Part shown: positions 40,217-48,153 of the stretch, piece by piece
Layout of the letters: each line of letters opens with the position of its first letter
How positions within the stretch are numbered: the stretch's first letter is position 1
Assembly: GCF_001713395.1 (NCBI RefSeq)
Contig: NZ_CP016450.1
Span: 4,083,869-4,147,868, forward strand
Direction of reading: 5' to 3'
Length of the DNA: 64,000 nt
DNA from: Sinorhizobium sp. RAC02
GTDB taxonomy: Bacteria; Pseudomonadota; Alphaproteobacteria; Rhizobiales; Rhizobiaceae
Notes under the pieces: model-generated
Told to the model about the DNA's origin: nothing
Seen by the model: the letters and a program-made list of their open reading frames with translations, nothing else
Database searches by the model: none
Position numbers and translations under genes: made by a program

Positions 40217-40915
40217 TCAGGCGCTTTCGGCGAAGTCGCCTTCGGGTTCGCGCAGCACATAGCCGCGGCCCCAGACCGTCTCGATATAGTTTGCGCCGCC
40301 GGCGGCGTTTGCGAGCTTCTTGCGCAGCTTGCAGATGAAGACGTCGATGATCTTCAGTTCGGGCTCGTCCATGCCACCGTAGAGGTGGTTGAGGAACATT
40401 TCCTTGGTGAGCGTCGTGCCCTTGCGCAGCGAGAGCAGCTCGAGCATCTGGTATTCCTTGCCCGTCAGGTGCACGCGCTGGCCGCCGACTTCGACGGTCT
40501 TGGCGTCGAGGTTGACGATGAGCTCGCCCGTCGAGATGACCGACTGGGCATGGCCCTTGGAACGGCGCACGATGGCGTGGATGCGGGCAACGAGTTCGTC
40601 CTTGTGGAACGGCTTCGTCATATAGTCGTCGGCGCCGAAGCCGAGACCGCGCACCTTGTCCTCGATGCCGGCCATGCCGGAGAGGATGAGGATCGGCGTC
40701 TTGACCTTGGACAGGCGCAATGTCCGAAGAACCTCGTAACCCGACATGTCGGGGAGATTCAGATCGAGCAGGATGATGTCGTAATCATACAGCTTGCCCA
40801 GATCGACACCTTCCTCGCCGAGGTCGGTGGTGTACACATTAAAACTTTCGGACTTCAGCATCAATTCGATGCTCTGCGCTGTCGCGCTGTCGTCCTCAAT
40901 AAGTAGAACCCGCAT
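40217..40915 (-). CDS. ctrA: Cell-cycle master response regulator CtrA
   Basis: 232 residues. Receiver domain with acidic pair E7/D8/D9, phosphoacceptor D51 ([13 protein letters not shown]) and switch lysine in [10 protein letters not shown]. An OmpR-type winged helix follows ([32 protein letters not shown], then [14 protein letters not shown]). CtrA controls division, motility and envelope genes by binding TTAA-N7-TTAA sites. The C terminus ends in GDFAESA, differing from the double-alanine ClpXP signal of Caulobacter CtrA. Regulator genes chpT and sciP flank it. Confidence 0.98.
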   Translation of the reverse strand: MRVLLIEDDSATAQSIELMLKSESFNVYTTDLGEEGVDLGKLYDYDIILLDLNLPDMSGYEVLRTLRLSKVKTPILILSGMAGIEDKVRGLGFGADDYMTKPFHKDELVARIHAIVRRSKGHAQSVISTGELIVNLDAKTVEVGGQRVHLTGKEYQMLELLSLRKGTTLTKEMFLNHLYGGMDEPELKIIDVFICKLRKKLANAAGGANYIETVWGRGYVLREPEGDFAESA

Positions 40916-41444
40916 ATCTGTCCCCTTTTCCGCCGCTCAAGGTACCTGGCCCCCTACGCGATACGGATCCAGTCGTTGCCTGATTTGGAGGCTGCCACGA
41001 AATGGTTAACAAATCCTGATTCACTTTGGCAAGGTGTATCGATCTGTTAATTATTTTAGGCAGCTCCCTGATTTCATGGATGAATCAGAAATGTGACTCT
41101 TAAACTGTCTCTTTAAGACACACATCTAACTGACTCTTTCGACTCATTAATGCGCCCCACCTCTTTTTTAGCGAACCGCATTTACTGAGCCTTAAATCAT
41201 CGAACCTATGATTAACGATGCCCGTAAACGAAAGGTTACCAGCGGTAGGGTTTTATTAATATCGCTAGATTTTTTCGTGGGCTCGGCGTGTTTGGCCGGG
41301 TTTCGGGCGAAAATGTCGGCTTCCAGCGTGCGATGATCGTCGTGCTTCGGGTGCTGATTTGAAATGCCGGGTGACCGTTCGCCACATGTTTCGGTGGTCG
41401 ATCGCCTTAATGCCGGGGTCTCGCTATCCACGGGAGTATTGCGT
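40916..41444. promoter_or_regulatory. ctrA / fliJ-like divergent control region with clustered GANTC sites
   Basis: 529 bases without a gene, noticeably AT-rich. Five GANTC sequences (CcrM methylation sites) fall within 128 bases: GATTC 41018, GAATC 41082, GACTC 41095, 41132 and 41141. There are eight TTAA elements, including a pair at 41100 and 41113 with 9-base rather than 7-base spacing. CcrM methylation state regulates ctrA transcription in Caulobacter; the same control is inferred here. Confidence 0.6.
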
Positions 41445-41795
41445 ATGAAGTCGCGTGAGAGCCTAGTTCGCCTGAAGGAATTTCAGGTGAAAGACAAGAG
41501 ACGGCAGCTGGCCCAGCTTCAGTTGATGATGTCCGAATTCGAACGGATGTCGAAGGAACTGGAAAGCCAGATCGCCATCGAAGAAAAGAAGTCCGGGATC
41601 ACTGATTCCAACCACTTCGCCTATCCCACCTTTGCCAAGGCGGCGCGGCAGCGCTCCGACAATCTTCAGGTCTCCATCCGGGAACTGAAGGTGCAGCAGG
41701 ATGCGGCGGAACTGGCACTGGAAGAGGCGGATGCGGAGTTCGCCAAGGCGTCTGCACTGGAAGAGCGTGACAACGCGGTTCGGATGCGCGCCTGA
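41445..41795 (+). CDS. FliJ-like flagellar export chaperone
   Basis: 116 residues from the ATG at 41445. Predicted to be almost wholly helical coiled coil (SLVRLKEFQVKDKRRQLAQLQ, then SIRELKVQQDAAELALEEADA), the fold and size of FliJ, which links the FliI export ATPase to the gate. FliJ homology is weak by nature, so the name rests on pattern plus the known closeness of ctrA and flagellar genes in Alphaproteobacteria. No fliI is adjacent. Confidence 0.7.
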   Translation: MKSRESLVRLKEFQVKDKRRQLAQLQLMMSEFERMSKELESQIAIEEKKSGITDSNHFAYPTFAKAARQRSDNLQVSIRELKVQQDAAELALEEADAEFAKASALEERDNAVRMRA

Positions 41796-41815
41796 CCTGA
41801 CCCAACTCTGAAGAA

Positions 41816-41849
41816 CCCTCGCGAGCGGCCGGAAGACCGCTCACGAGGG
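41816..41849 (+). terminator. Hairpin after the fliJ-like gene
   Basis: CCCTCGCGAGCGG and CCGCTCACGAGGG arms form a long stem with one mismatch, followed by CTCTT. Likely an intrinsic terminator facing the leftward acetyltransferase gene. Confidence 0.75.
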
Positions 41850-41863
41850 CTCTTCGTGTTGCG

Positions 41864-42145
41864 TCAGACATCGACGACGTCGTGCCATTCCTTGTGGCGC
41901 AATGCCTGGGCGCGGAAAAACGGGCAAAGCGGCATGATCTTCCAGCCGCCCTTGCGGGCCGCCTCCACGGCATAGGCCGCCAGCGCCTGGCCGACGCCCT
42001 TGCCGCGCAGGGCATCCGGCACGCCGGTGTGATCGACGATGACGAGCTTTGGCGAGGTGCGGGAATAGGTCATTTCCGCCTCGTGCCCCTCGACGACGGT
42101 ATAGTAGCGGCCCTTCGAGCCGGTTTCAGCGCTGAGAATTTCCAT
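41864..42145 (-). CDS. Small GNAT-type N-acetyltransferase
   Basis: 93 residues, the short YjdJ-like N-acetyltransferase type. Seen: AEMTYSRTSPKLVIVDHTGVPDALRGKGVGQAL, where the RGKGVG loop binds the acetyl-CoA pyrophosphate, and the C-terminal MPLCPFFRAQALRHKEW. Substrate unknown. It converges with the fliJ-like gene and is separated from it by a hairpin. Confidence 0.88.
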   Translation of the reverse strand: MEILSAETGSKGRYYTVVEGHEAEMTYSRTSPKLVIVDHTGVPDALRGKGVGQALAAYAVEAARKGGWKIMPLCPFFRAQALRHKEWHDVVDV

Positions 42146-42275
42146 GACGGCCTCGCTGTCGTTGCGTTGACGCTATCCTTTCCTGTCTCGTGCCGTGCTG
42201 CAAGGCAACAGGATGTGAACGCAGTGTGCTGCATCCTGATCGGGTGAATGATATGCAGGGCGCATCGAAACTGCG

Positions 42276-42740
42276 ATGTGTGCCATGATCCTTGTCGTTC
42301 CCGCTTTCCTCGTTCTCTCCGCACTGTTTCTGGCCTTCGGCCTCGTCCTGCCGCTCGTGCGCTTTGAAAAGCTCTATTTCTTCGACGAAACGCCTTCGCT
42401 GATCGACATTGTCGTCTCGCTTTGGGAGCAGGGGAGTGGCGGGCTTGCGATACTCGTGGGGCTTTTCTCCATCGTTTTCCCGGTGATAAAGCTCTTCGGC
42501 ATCGCATTGGAAGCGACTGCGCCGGCCCAGCCTGGCGGCCGGGCAAACTGGATCGCGCGGCTGCTGCCGATCCTCGGAAAATGGTCGATGATGGATGTGA
42601 TGCTGGTGGCGCTGGTCATCGTTGCGGCGAAGACCAGCGGCATGGCTTCGGCTTTCACCCAGCCCGGCCTCTGGTTCTATGCGGCTTCGGCAATCATGAC
42701 CGGCCTGTTGCAAATGCGGCTGCAGCCCGTCTCCAAATGA
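42276..42740 (+). CDS. Paraquat-inducible protein A-like membrane protein
   Basis: 154 residues (or from the ATG at 42285). Four hydrophobic segments (ILVVPAFLVLSALFLAFGLV, GGLAILVGLFSIVFPVIKL, MDVMLVALVIVAAKTSG and the last helix) and the LGKWSMMDVMLVALV motif typical of one PqiA domain. PqiA proteins work with PqiB-type lipid-transport proteins at the envelope; no partner gene adjoins. A weak hairpin (42742-42770) follows the stop. Confidence 0.85.
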   Translation: MCAMILVVPAFLVLSALFLAFGLVLPLVRFEKLYFFDETPSLIDIVVSLWEQGSGGLAILVGLFSIVFPVIKLFGIALEATAPAQPGGRANWIARLLPILGKWSMMDVMLVALVIVAAKTSGMASAFTQPGLWFYAASAIMTGLLQMRLQPVSK

Positions 42741-42789
42741 AACAGCAGCCGCACTGGGTACGGCTGCTGTGGTCTTGATCCGGAAAAGG

Positions 42790-43065
42790 CTAGTGGCGGT
42801 ACTGCTGGATGCGTGTGGTGCGCAGGCCGGCAAGACCGTGATCGTTGATGGACGACTGCCAGGACAGGAATTCTTCGACCGTCAGCGTATAACGCTCGCA
42901 GGCTTCTTCGAGGCTCAAAAGCCCGCCGCGCACGGCGGCGACGACTTCTGCCTTCCGGCGAATCACCCATCGCCGCGTATTGGCCGGCGGCAGATCGGCA
43001 ATCGTAAGAGGGCTGCCATCGGGGCCGATGACGTATTTAACGCGGGGTCGTATCAGTTCGGTCAT
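42790..43065 (-). CDS. sciP: CtrA inhibitory protein SciP (DUF1153)
   Basis: 91 residues, DUF1153. The helix-turn-helix region (RRWVIRRKAEVVAAVRGGLLSLEEACERYTL) and the N terminus (TELIRPRVKYVIGPDGSPLTIADLPP) are highly conserved in the family. In Caulobacter SciP blocks CtrA-activated transcription in the newly divided cell and its gene is activated by CtrA. A TTAA-N7-CTAA site lies about 55 bases upstream of the start. Confidence 0.93.
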   Translation of the reverse strand: MTELIRPRVKYVIGPDGSPLTIADLPPANTRRWVIRRKAEVVAAVRGGLLSLEEACERYTLTVEEFLSWQSSINDHGLAGLRTTRIQQYRH

Positions 43066-43503
43066 TGGACTCTCTACATAAACTCAAGACCATATGGCGG
43101 GACTGTAGCCTGCCACATTTAAGATTTGCCTAAGCGCGCAGTAACAATTTTCTAATCATTTGAGCGGCTTCACCGGTATGACCACACTTGCGAAGCACCG
43201 GGTTCCCTTACGTTTGCCTGTATGCCCATGCCCGACGGCCGCATGGGAGCTATGCGAATATTTCATTTCTATTTTATTCAAACGCTGCTAATACGCCCCC
43301 AAATTTAGGGGGTCGCATCGGATCGATGCACGGAAGCTCCCAGGAAGCATCCAAATGAATTCCCTCCGCGCGCCGTCTCCCTCTGGGATATGGCCGCGAG
43401 CGGCGTTTTTCGTCGTCGCTGGCTTGAAGGGGTGCTCCTGAAATTTTCCGGACCGAGAATGCACACGAGCCCGGCGCGACGCGCCGGCTGTTGGAAGCGG
43501 AAA
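43066..43503. other. sciP / LuxR-type regulator divergent region
   Basis: 438 bases without a convincing gene. It holds the CtrA-like site near sciP, an AT-rich stretch (43255-43310) and a near-palindrome CCCCC-AAATTTA-GGGGG at 43296-43312 that could be a binding site for the LuxR-type regulator encoded to the right. Confidence 0.4.
43119..43133 (-). promoter_or_regulatory. CtrA-like site upstream of sciP
   Basis: TTAA (43119-43122), seven bases, CTAA (43130-43133) on the plus strand; one base off the CtrA consensus. It lies 54-68 bases from the sciP start. Regulation of sciP by CtrA is established in Caulobacter and inferred here. Confidence 0.45.
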
Positions 43504-44253
43504 ATGAGAGATCCAGACAACATGCTCCTGCAGCAGGGTTGGTCGCCCGAATTCTTGTCCACGGCCAACATCGATTCCGTGCAGACCGAGTATGAGGTGT
43601 TGCACCTCATGCGCCAGTGCGCCAGTCACTTCCGCTTCAGCCATTTCCTGGTGTCGCGTTTTCCGGCCAATGCGCAGCAGCGTTTTTCCGAACGCCTGCT
43701 CGTCAGCAACTGGCCGGCCGATCTCGTGCGCAAGTACGATGCGATGAACCTCTTCCATGTCAGCCGGCTGGCGGTCGAGACCGGCATGACGAAATTGCCT
43801 GTCCAGGGCGACAGTTCGCTTTTCGCGCCCTCGGATTGGGGGAACGTTCAGGTGGCCGAGGCGATCGCACTTTCCGAAAGCCACGGTCTTTCCGGCTCGA
43901 CGGCCTTCCTGCTGCATTCCACGACGTCGGATCCCTATCTGATGGTGTTTTCCGGCGCGCGCGTGCCGCTTGCTCGTCCGGAGCTGGCGGAGCTGCATTT
44001 CGCCGCTCTCCAGCTGTTCGAATGCCTCGAGAAGACGTTCGTTGCGGCGACCGCGGGCCGTGAAAAACTGTCCAGCCGCGAGGTGGAGTGCCTGCGCTGG
44101 GCGGCGGCGGGCAAGAGCAGCGACGAGATCGCCATTATTCTCGGTATCTCGGTCTATACGGTGAGCAGCTACTTCAAGAGCGCGACCCGCAAACTTCAGG
44201 CCGTCAACCGCATGCAGGCGATCGCCATCGCGTTGCGTCTACGCCTCATCTGA
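43504..44253 (+). CDS. LuxR-family transcriptional regulator with autoinducer-binding-type domain
   Basis: 249 residues from the ATG at 43504, preceded by GGAAGCGGAAA; longer in-frame starts add a non-conserved segment. The N-terminal half (FRFSHFLVSRFPANAQQRFSE, NWPADLVRKYDAMNLFH, SGSTAFLLHSTTSDPYLMVF) has the autoinducer-binding layout. The C terminus has the LuxR helix-turn-helix (LSSREVECLRWAAAGKSSDEIAIILGIS). No luxI-type synthase gene is nearby, so it is a solo regulator that may sense exogenous or cellular signals. Confidence 0.87.
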   Translation: MRDPDNMLLQQGWSPEFLSTANIDSVQTEYEVLHLMRQCASHFRFSHFLVSRFPANAQQRFSERLLVSNWPADLVRKYDAMNLFHVSRLAVETGMTKLPVQGDSSLFAPSDWGNVQVAEAIALSESHGLSGSTAFLLHSTTSDPYLMVFSGARVPLARPELAELHFAALQLFECLEKTFVAATAGREKLSSREVECLRWAAAGKSSDEIAIILGISVYTVSSYFKSATRKLQAVNRMQAIAIALRLRLI

Positions 44254-44471
44254 GGTTGGTTTCTGGCAGGATGCTCTGTCGCTGACCGGGGGGCGTTCCT
44301 CTGCCCGGTCACAAAGACGAGGTTTCCGGCCTTCACTTGCTCTCGGAGCGGCAAGTTTCTATATGTCGCTCGAAGGATGCTCTGCCGATCGCGGAGCGCC
44401 GCAACGGCCGGCTTCGGCCCCAATGGAGAGGTGTCCTGCGGTAGGATACGCAGCACCGGAACGGACCTCGC

Positions 44472-45668
44472 GTGAACAGTCTCGATTTTGATCGCAAGCC
44501 GGAAGATACGCGCGTCGTCGTTGCCATGTCGGGCGGCGTCGACAGTTCGGTGGTGGCCGGGATACTGAAACGCGAGGGCTACGATGTTCTCGGCATAACC
44601 CTGCAACTCTATGATCATGGCGCTGCCGTGCACCGCGCCGGTTCCTGCTGCGCCGGCCAGGACATCGACGATGCGCGCCGCGTCTGCGAAACGCTCGGCA
44701 TCCCGCATTACGTTCTCGACTACGAAAAGCGCTTTCGCGAAACGGTGATCAATCCTTTCGCCGAGAGCTACATCGCCGGCGAAACGCCGATCCCCTGTGT
44801 CGCCTGCAACCAGACCGTCAAGTTCGCCGACCTCCTGGCCACCGCCAAGGAGCTTGGCGCAGATGCGCTCGCCACCGGCCACTACATCCGCTCGCGCGCC
44901 AACCCGACGCCGGATGCGCCGCAGCACCGGTCGCTCTACCGCCCCGTCGATGCGGAACGCGACCAGAGCTACTTCCTCTTCGCGACCACCCAGGAGCAGA
45001 TCGACTACCTGCGCTTTCCGCTCGGCCATCTCTCGAAGGCCGAAACCCGGGCGCTCGCCGAAGATATGGGCCTCGTCGTCGCCAAGAAGGCCGACAGCCA
45101 GGACATCTGTTTCGTGCCGCAGGGCAAATATACCGACATCGTCAACAAGCTGAAGCCGAATGCGGCGCTGGCCGGCGAGATCGTGCATATCGACGGCCGC
45201 GTGCTCGGCCGCCACGACGGCATTTTGCATTATACGATCGGCCAGCGTCGCGGCATCGGCATTGCGACCGGCGACCCGCTCTATGTCGTCTATCTCGACG
45301 CGCGCTCGCGCCGCGTCATCGTCGGCCCCAAGGAGGCGCTGGAAACACGCCGCCTCTATCTGCGTGACATCAACTGGCTCGGCGACGACGCCCTCGAGGC
45401 TGTGGTCGCCAATGGGTTCGATTGCTACGCCAAGGTGCGCTCCACCCGCCCACCGCGCCCCGCGCGCCTTGAGGCCAACGAGAGCGGCATCTATGTCGAG
45501 CTTGCGGAAGGCGAAGCGGGCGTCGCGCCCGGCCAGGCCTGCGCCCTCTATTCCGGCGAAGGCGAGGACGCCCGCATCTACGGCGGCGGTTTCATCCTGC
45601 GCTCGGAGCGGGAAGCGGCGGCCGAGGATGCCCTCAAGCGCATTCTGTCGACCCCGGTCGCGGCCTGA
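44472..45668 (+). CDS. mnmA: tRNA-specific 2-thiouridylase MnmA
   Basis: 398 residues from a GTG at 44472. The PP-loop [18 protein letters not shown] starts near residue 15. Catalytic cysteines are in [13 protein letters not shown] and [12 protein letters not shown]. MnmA installs the s2U34 thiol in tRNA-Glu, -Gln and -Lys using sulphur relayed from cysteine desulphurase. The C-terminal beta-barrel domains are complete. A strong hairpin and then a tRNA promoter follow. Confidence 0.97.
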   Translation: MNSLDFDRKPEDTRVVVAMSGGVDSSVVAGILKREGYDVLGITLQLYDHGAAVHRAGSCCAGQDIDDARRVCETLGIPHYVLDYEKRFRETVINPFAESYIAGETPIPCVACNQTVKFADLLATAKELGADALATGHYIRSRANPTPDAPQHRSLYRPVDAERDQSYFLFATTQEQIDYLRFPLGHLSKAETRALAEDMGLVVAKKADSQDICFVPQGKYTDIVNKLKPNAALAGEIVHIDGRVLGRHDGILHYTIGQRRGIGIATGDPLYVVYLDARSRRVIVGPKEALETRRLYLRDINWLGDDALEAVVANGFDCYAKVRSTRPPRPARLEANESGIYVELAEGEAGVAPGQACALYSGEGEDARIYGGGFILRSEREAAAEDALKRILSTPVAA

Positions 45669-45674
45669 AACGCC

Positions 45675-45710
45675 TTGTCCGCCAAAGCCTTTGCGGACAA
45701 AGCAATTTTT
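45675..45710 (+). terminator. Intrinsic terminator after mnmA
   Basis: TTGTCCGCCAAAG and CTTTGCGGACAA pair with a single bulged C, followed by AGCAATTTTT. It stops mnmA transcription before the tRNA promoter. Confidence 0.88.
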
Positions 45711-45723
45711 CTCAGAACCTCGC

Positions 45724-45752
45724 TTGACACCCGCGGGAACAGCACCTTATAA
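45724..45752 (+). promoter_or_regulatory. Strong sigma-70 promoter of the tRNA gene
   Basis: Consensus TTGACA at 45724-45729, a 17-base spacer and TTATAA at 45747-45752. It is an almost perfect housekeeping promoter 50 bases before the tRNA. Confidence 0.85.
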
Positions 45753-45801
45753 GCCGGCCACCGGACGGAAACGGACATCGTTCTTGATCCTCCCTTCGGG
45801 C

Positions 45802-45878
45802 GGCGGAGTAGCTCAGTAGGTTAGAGCAGAGGAATCATAATCCTTGTGTCGGGGGTTCGAATCCCTCCTCCGCTACCA
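45802..45878 (+). tRNA. tRNA with CAT anticodon (elongator tRNA-Met type)
   Basis: A full cloverleaf of 77 bases including encoded CCA. Acceptor arm GGCGGAG/CTCCGCT, D stem GCTC/GAGC, anticodon stem GAGGA/TCCTT, anticodon CAT at 45836-45838, T arm GGGGG-TTCGAAT-CCCTC. The body matches rhizobial elongator tRNA-Met; a CAU tRNA-Ile with lysidine (TilS substrate) cannot be wholly excluded without comparison. The 3' half is the prophage attachment region and is read antisense as the recombinase C terminus. Confidence 0.93.
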
Positions 45879-47433
45879 TCTTTATCACCGACAGTTCCGA
45901 ACTGATCAGGCTCGATAAATAGCCCTTGATGTTGATTTCGTAGGGCTGGCCATTTTCAGACTGGCCAACAACCACTGCAGCGACGAGGTGCCGGAACGGC
46001 GCAACAAGCTCGATCGGCGGTTCGCCTTCGTTCTCACCTACGATTTGCGCGAGGCTTTCAATATTTTCTCTGAACCGCCTGACGGCCTTTGGCTGGAGCT
46101 CGATTACGTTCGGAGGCTCTTCGACGGATTCGAGAATGGCCTTTTGCTGGTCTCTGCGTGCTCTCAGCGGGGCGAGCATCGCCGTTCCTTCATTCTCGTC
46201 GACCAGACCTTTCGCCATCATACGAATGATGCCTGAAATCTCTTCGTTGGCCTCCTCCAGCAGCCTTGTGGCATTGGCCCTATCGCGGATGGCCGTGCTG
46301 CGGAGACGCTTCTGCTCGTCCTGATATGCCGAGACATAGGCTTCGATGATGCTGGTGTCGGCAAACTGCGAGCGGAGTCGGCTTAAAACAAGCGCCTCGA
46401 TCCTTTCGACATAGTAGCGGCGCCCATTCTGGCAAACGCCAGATTCGCGGTGTGTGCTGCACTGGATGCGCTTGCCAGATCTATCAGGGCCGACCATCGT
46501 CATGCCGCCGCCACACGCGCCGCAACGAAGCAGGCCAGACAGCAAGCGCTTCGATCTCGATGCTGTCCGACCTTGCGCTTTGGCGATGTTCTTACGCGCC
46601 CGCACAGTCTGAAAAAGAGTGTCGTCGATGATCCGCAGGTGCGGCGCATCGACCGTCTCGTAATCGGCCTCATCGTTGATCCGGGACACCCGGCGCCCGG
46701 TCGAGGGGTCTTTCACCATCCGAACCCGGTTCCACACGATCTTGCCGGTGAAAATCATGTTGCGAAGAATTCCGTTCTCGCGCTGCCCGTTCCCGTTGAT
46801 CGTAGATGCGTTCCAGTGCCTCCCCCGTGGCGCCGGGATGCCTTCCGCGTTCAGCGTGCCGGCAATTGTCCGCGGCGATACGCCAGCGGCGTATAGGTCG
46901 AAGATGCGCCGGACAATCGCGGCCTCCTCTTCGATTATCTCTAGCTCCCCCGGCTTCCCTGCCACCGGCCTATATCCATAGGCCTTGCCGCCAGCGTTGC
47001 GGCCGGAGCGAACCACTCCCACCATCCCCCGCTTGACCTTCTTCGCCCCTTCCTCGCGCTGCATCTGCCCGACGAGGCCATACATACCGATCTGGACCGT
47101 CGACATTTCGCCACCGTTGACGCAGTTCATTTCGATCCCTCGAAACGTGAGCTGCTTGTGGACATGCGCAAGATCGGCGATGTCACGCGAAATTCTGTCC
47201 GGCGCTTCCGCCACCAGCACGTCGAATTCTCCGCGCTCTGCCGCCTGCATCATATCCGCCAAGCCAGGACGGCCGAACATCGACGCCCCGGACTTCGCGC
47301 GGTCGTAGAATTCGTTCACCACCTCAAACGAGTGTTTGGCGGCGTGCGCTTTACAAAGGCGGATTTGATCCTCGACCGACTTGTCGTTTTGCAGGTCAGT
47401 CGAGTATCGGGCGTAGATGACTGCGCGCTTCAT
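45835..47433 (-). CDS. Large serine recombinase / prophage integrase
   Basis: 532 residues. Resolvase catalytic domain with S11 in AVIYARYSTDLQ and the LVAEAPDRISRD helix, a recombinase DNA-binding domain (YRPVAGKPGELEIIEEEAAIVRRIF), a zinc ribbon (LLRCGACGGGM plus later C-x7-C cysteines), a long coiled coil and a C-terminal part. Its final residues, MVAEEGFEPPTQGL, are the antisense translation of the tRNA-Met 3' half, and the TGA stop (45837-45835) overlaps the anticodon. This tail is known from integrases sited at tRNA genes but is unusual for a serine enzyme. Confidence 0.92.
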   Translation of the reverse strand: MKRAVIYARYSTDLQNDKSVEDQIRLCKAHAAKHSFEVVNEFYDRAKSGASMFGRPGLADMMQAAERGEFDVLVAEAPDRISRDIADLAHVHKQLTFRGIEMNCVNGGEMSTVQIGMYGLVGQMQREEGAKKVKRGMVGVVRSGRNAGGKAYGYRPVAGKPGELEIIEEEAAIVRRIFDLYAAGVSPRTIAGTLNAEGIPAPRGRHWNASTINGNGQRENGILRNMIFTGKIVWNRVRMVKDPSTGRRVSRINDEADYETVDAPHLRIIDDTLFQTVRARKNIAKAQGRTASRSKRLLSGLLRCGACGGGMTMVGPDRSGKRIQCSTHRESGVCQNGRRYYVERIEALVLSRLRSQFADTSIIEAYVSAYQDEQKRLRSTAIRDRANATRLLEEANEEISGIIRMMAKGLVDENEGTAMLAPLRARRDQQKAILESVEEPPNVIELQPKAVRRFRENIESLAQIVGENEGEPPIELVAPFRHLVAAVVVGQSENGQPYEINIKGYLSSLISSELSVIKMVAEEGFEPPTQGL

Positions 47434-47542
47434 TTTGTGCTCGTGGTCTTTTCCGGCGGAGTGGTGTTGTTCTGATTAGCCGGGGAGGGTGCTTGCGCGT
47501 CAAGGCGAGCCTGTCGCCTGGCAAGTGCCTTCACGAACTCGA

Positions 47543-47794
47543 TCAACGGGTTTGTGTCGGGCATGGCGACTTCTCCCCGTTGTTCGACTTATCCACAGGG
47601 GCGGCCAGGAGGGTGTCGGTGACCTCCTGCGCCTGGTTGATTTCGTGCTCGGCTTGCTCGGCCAGAAGGTCGAACGCACACATATCGCGGGATCTCGGGA
47701 GAGCCTTGGCGGCGAGGCGGATGGCGTGCAGGTAGCTGCGGGCGGCGCCGAAAGCGTCGTCGAGCTTGGCTGCGGGGTCTTTGGTCATCGACAT
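47543..47794 (-). CDS. Small prophage protein of unknown function
   Basis: 83 residues from the ATG at 47794, which overlaps the preceding stop codon as TGATG, implying translational coupling. Helical and charged (DAFGAARSYLHAIRLAAKALP, DLLAEQAEHEINQAQEV). No recognised family. It is the last gene before the recombinase in the leftward block. Confidence 0.65.
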   Translation of the reverse strand: MSMTKDPAAKLDDAFGAARSYLHAIRLAAKALPRSRDMCAFDLLAEQAEHEINQAQEVTDTLLAAPVDKSNNGEKSPCPTQTR

Positions 47795-48153
47795 CACACA
47801 GCCTCCTTCACGAAGACGGAATTGACGAACTGGTGCACGGTGTCGCCGCGGAATTCCTCGCACCATGCCTCATACTGCAGGATGACGGCGAGGCGGCGCC
47901 TGCCGTCGGCGTCGTCGGATGCCGGACGCTTGCAAAGCTCTGAAACTACCGAGATTCGCTCGGCGGACAGGAATTCCTGCAACGCATCGATGTAGGTTGA
48001 CGCCGTCGTGTCGCCGCCGTTGATCTGGTGCAGATACTGGTGCGCCATGTTGGCGGTCTCCTCGATGTTATCGAGGACGCGGTAGATCTGGCAGAGCGAT
48101 CGAATGTCGTGGTCTTCCGCGGTCAAGCGCGGGCAGTTGATCGGGCGCGTCAT
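47794..48153 (-). CDS. Prophage protein of unknown function
   Basis: 119 residues from the ATG at 48153, overlapping the upstream gene's stop (TGATG); a GTG one codon earlier is possible. Acidic, mostly helical, no signal peptide (TAEDHDIRSLCQIYRVLDNIEE; LQEFLSAERISVVSELCKRPA). Family not recognised. The coupling on both sides shows it belongs to one transcription unit with its neighbours. Confidence 0.65.
   Translation of the reverse strand: MTRPINCPRLTAEDHDIRSLCQIYRVLDNIEETANMAHQYLHQINGGDTTASTYIDALQEFLSAERISVVSELCKRPASDDADGRRRLAVILQYEAWCEEFRGDTVHQFVNSVFVKEAV

Noticed and set aside
41100..41116. TTAA pair upstream of ctrA as a CtrA autoregulatory box
   Set aside because: Spacing is nine bases, not the seven required by the consensus; kept only as a note in the control region.
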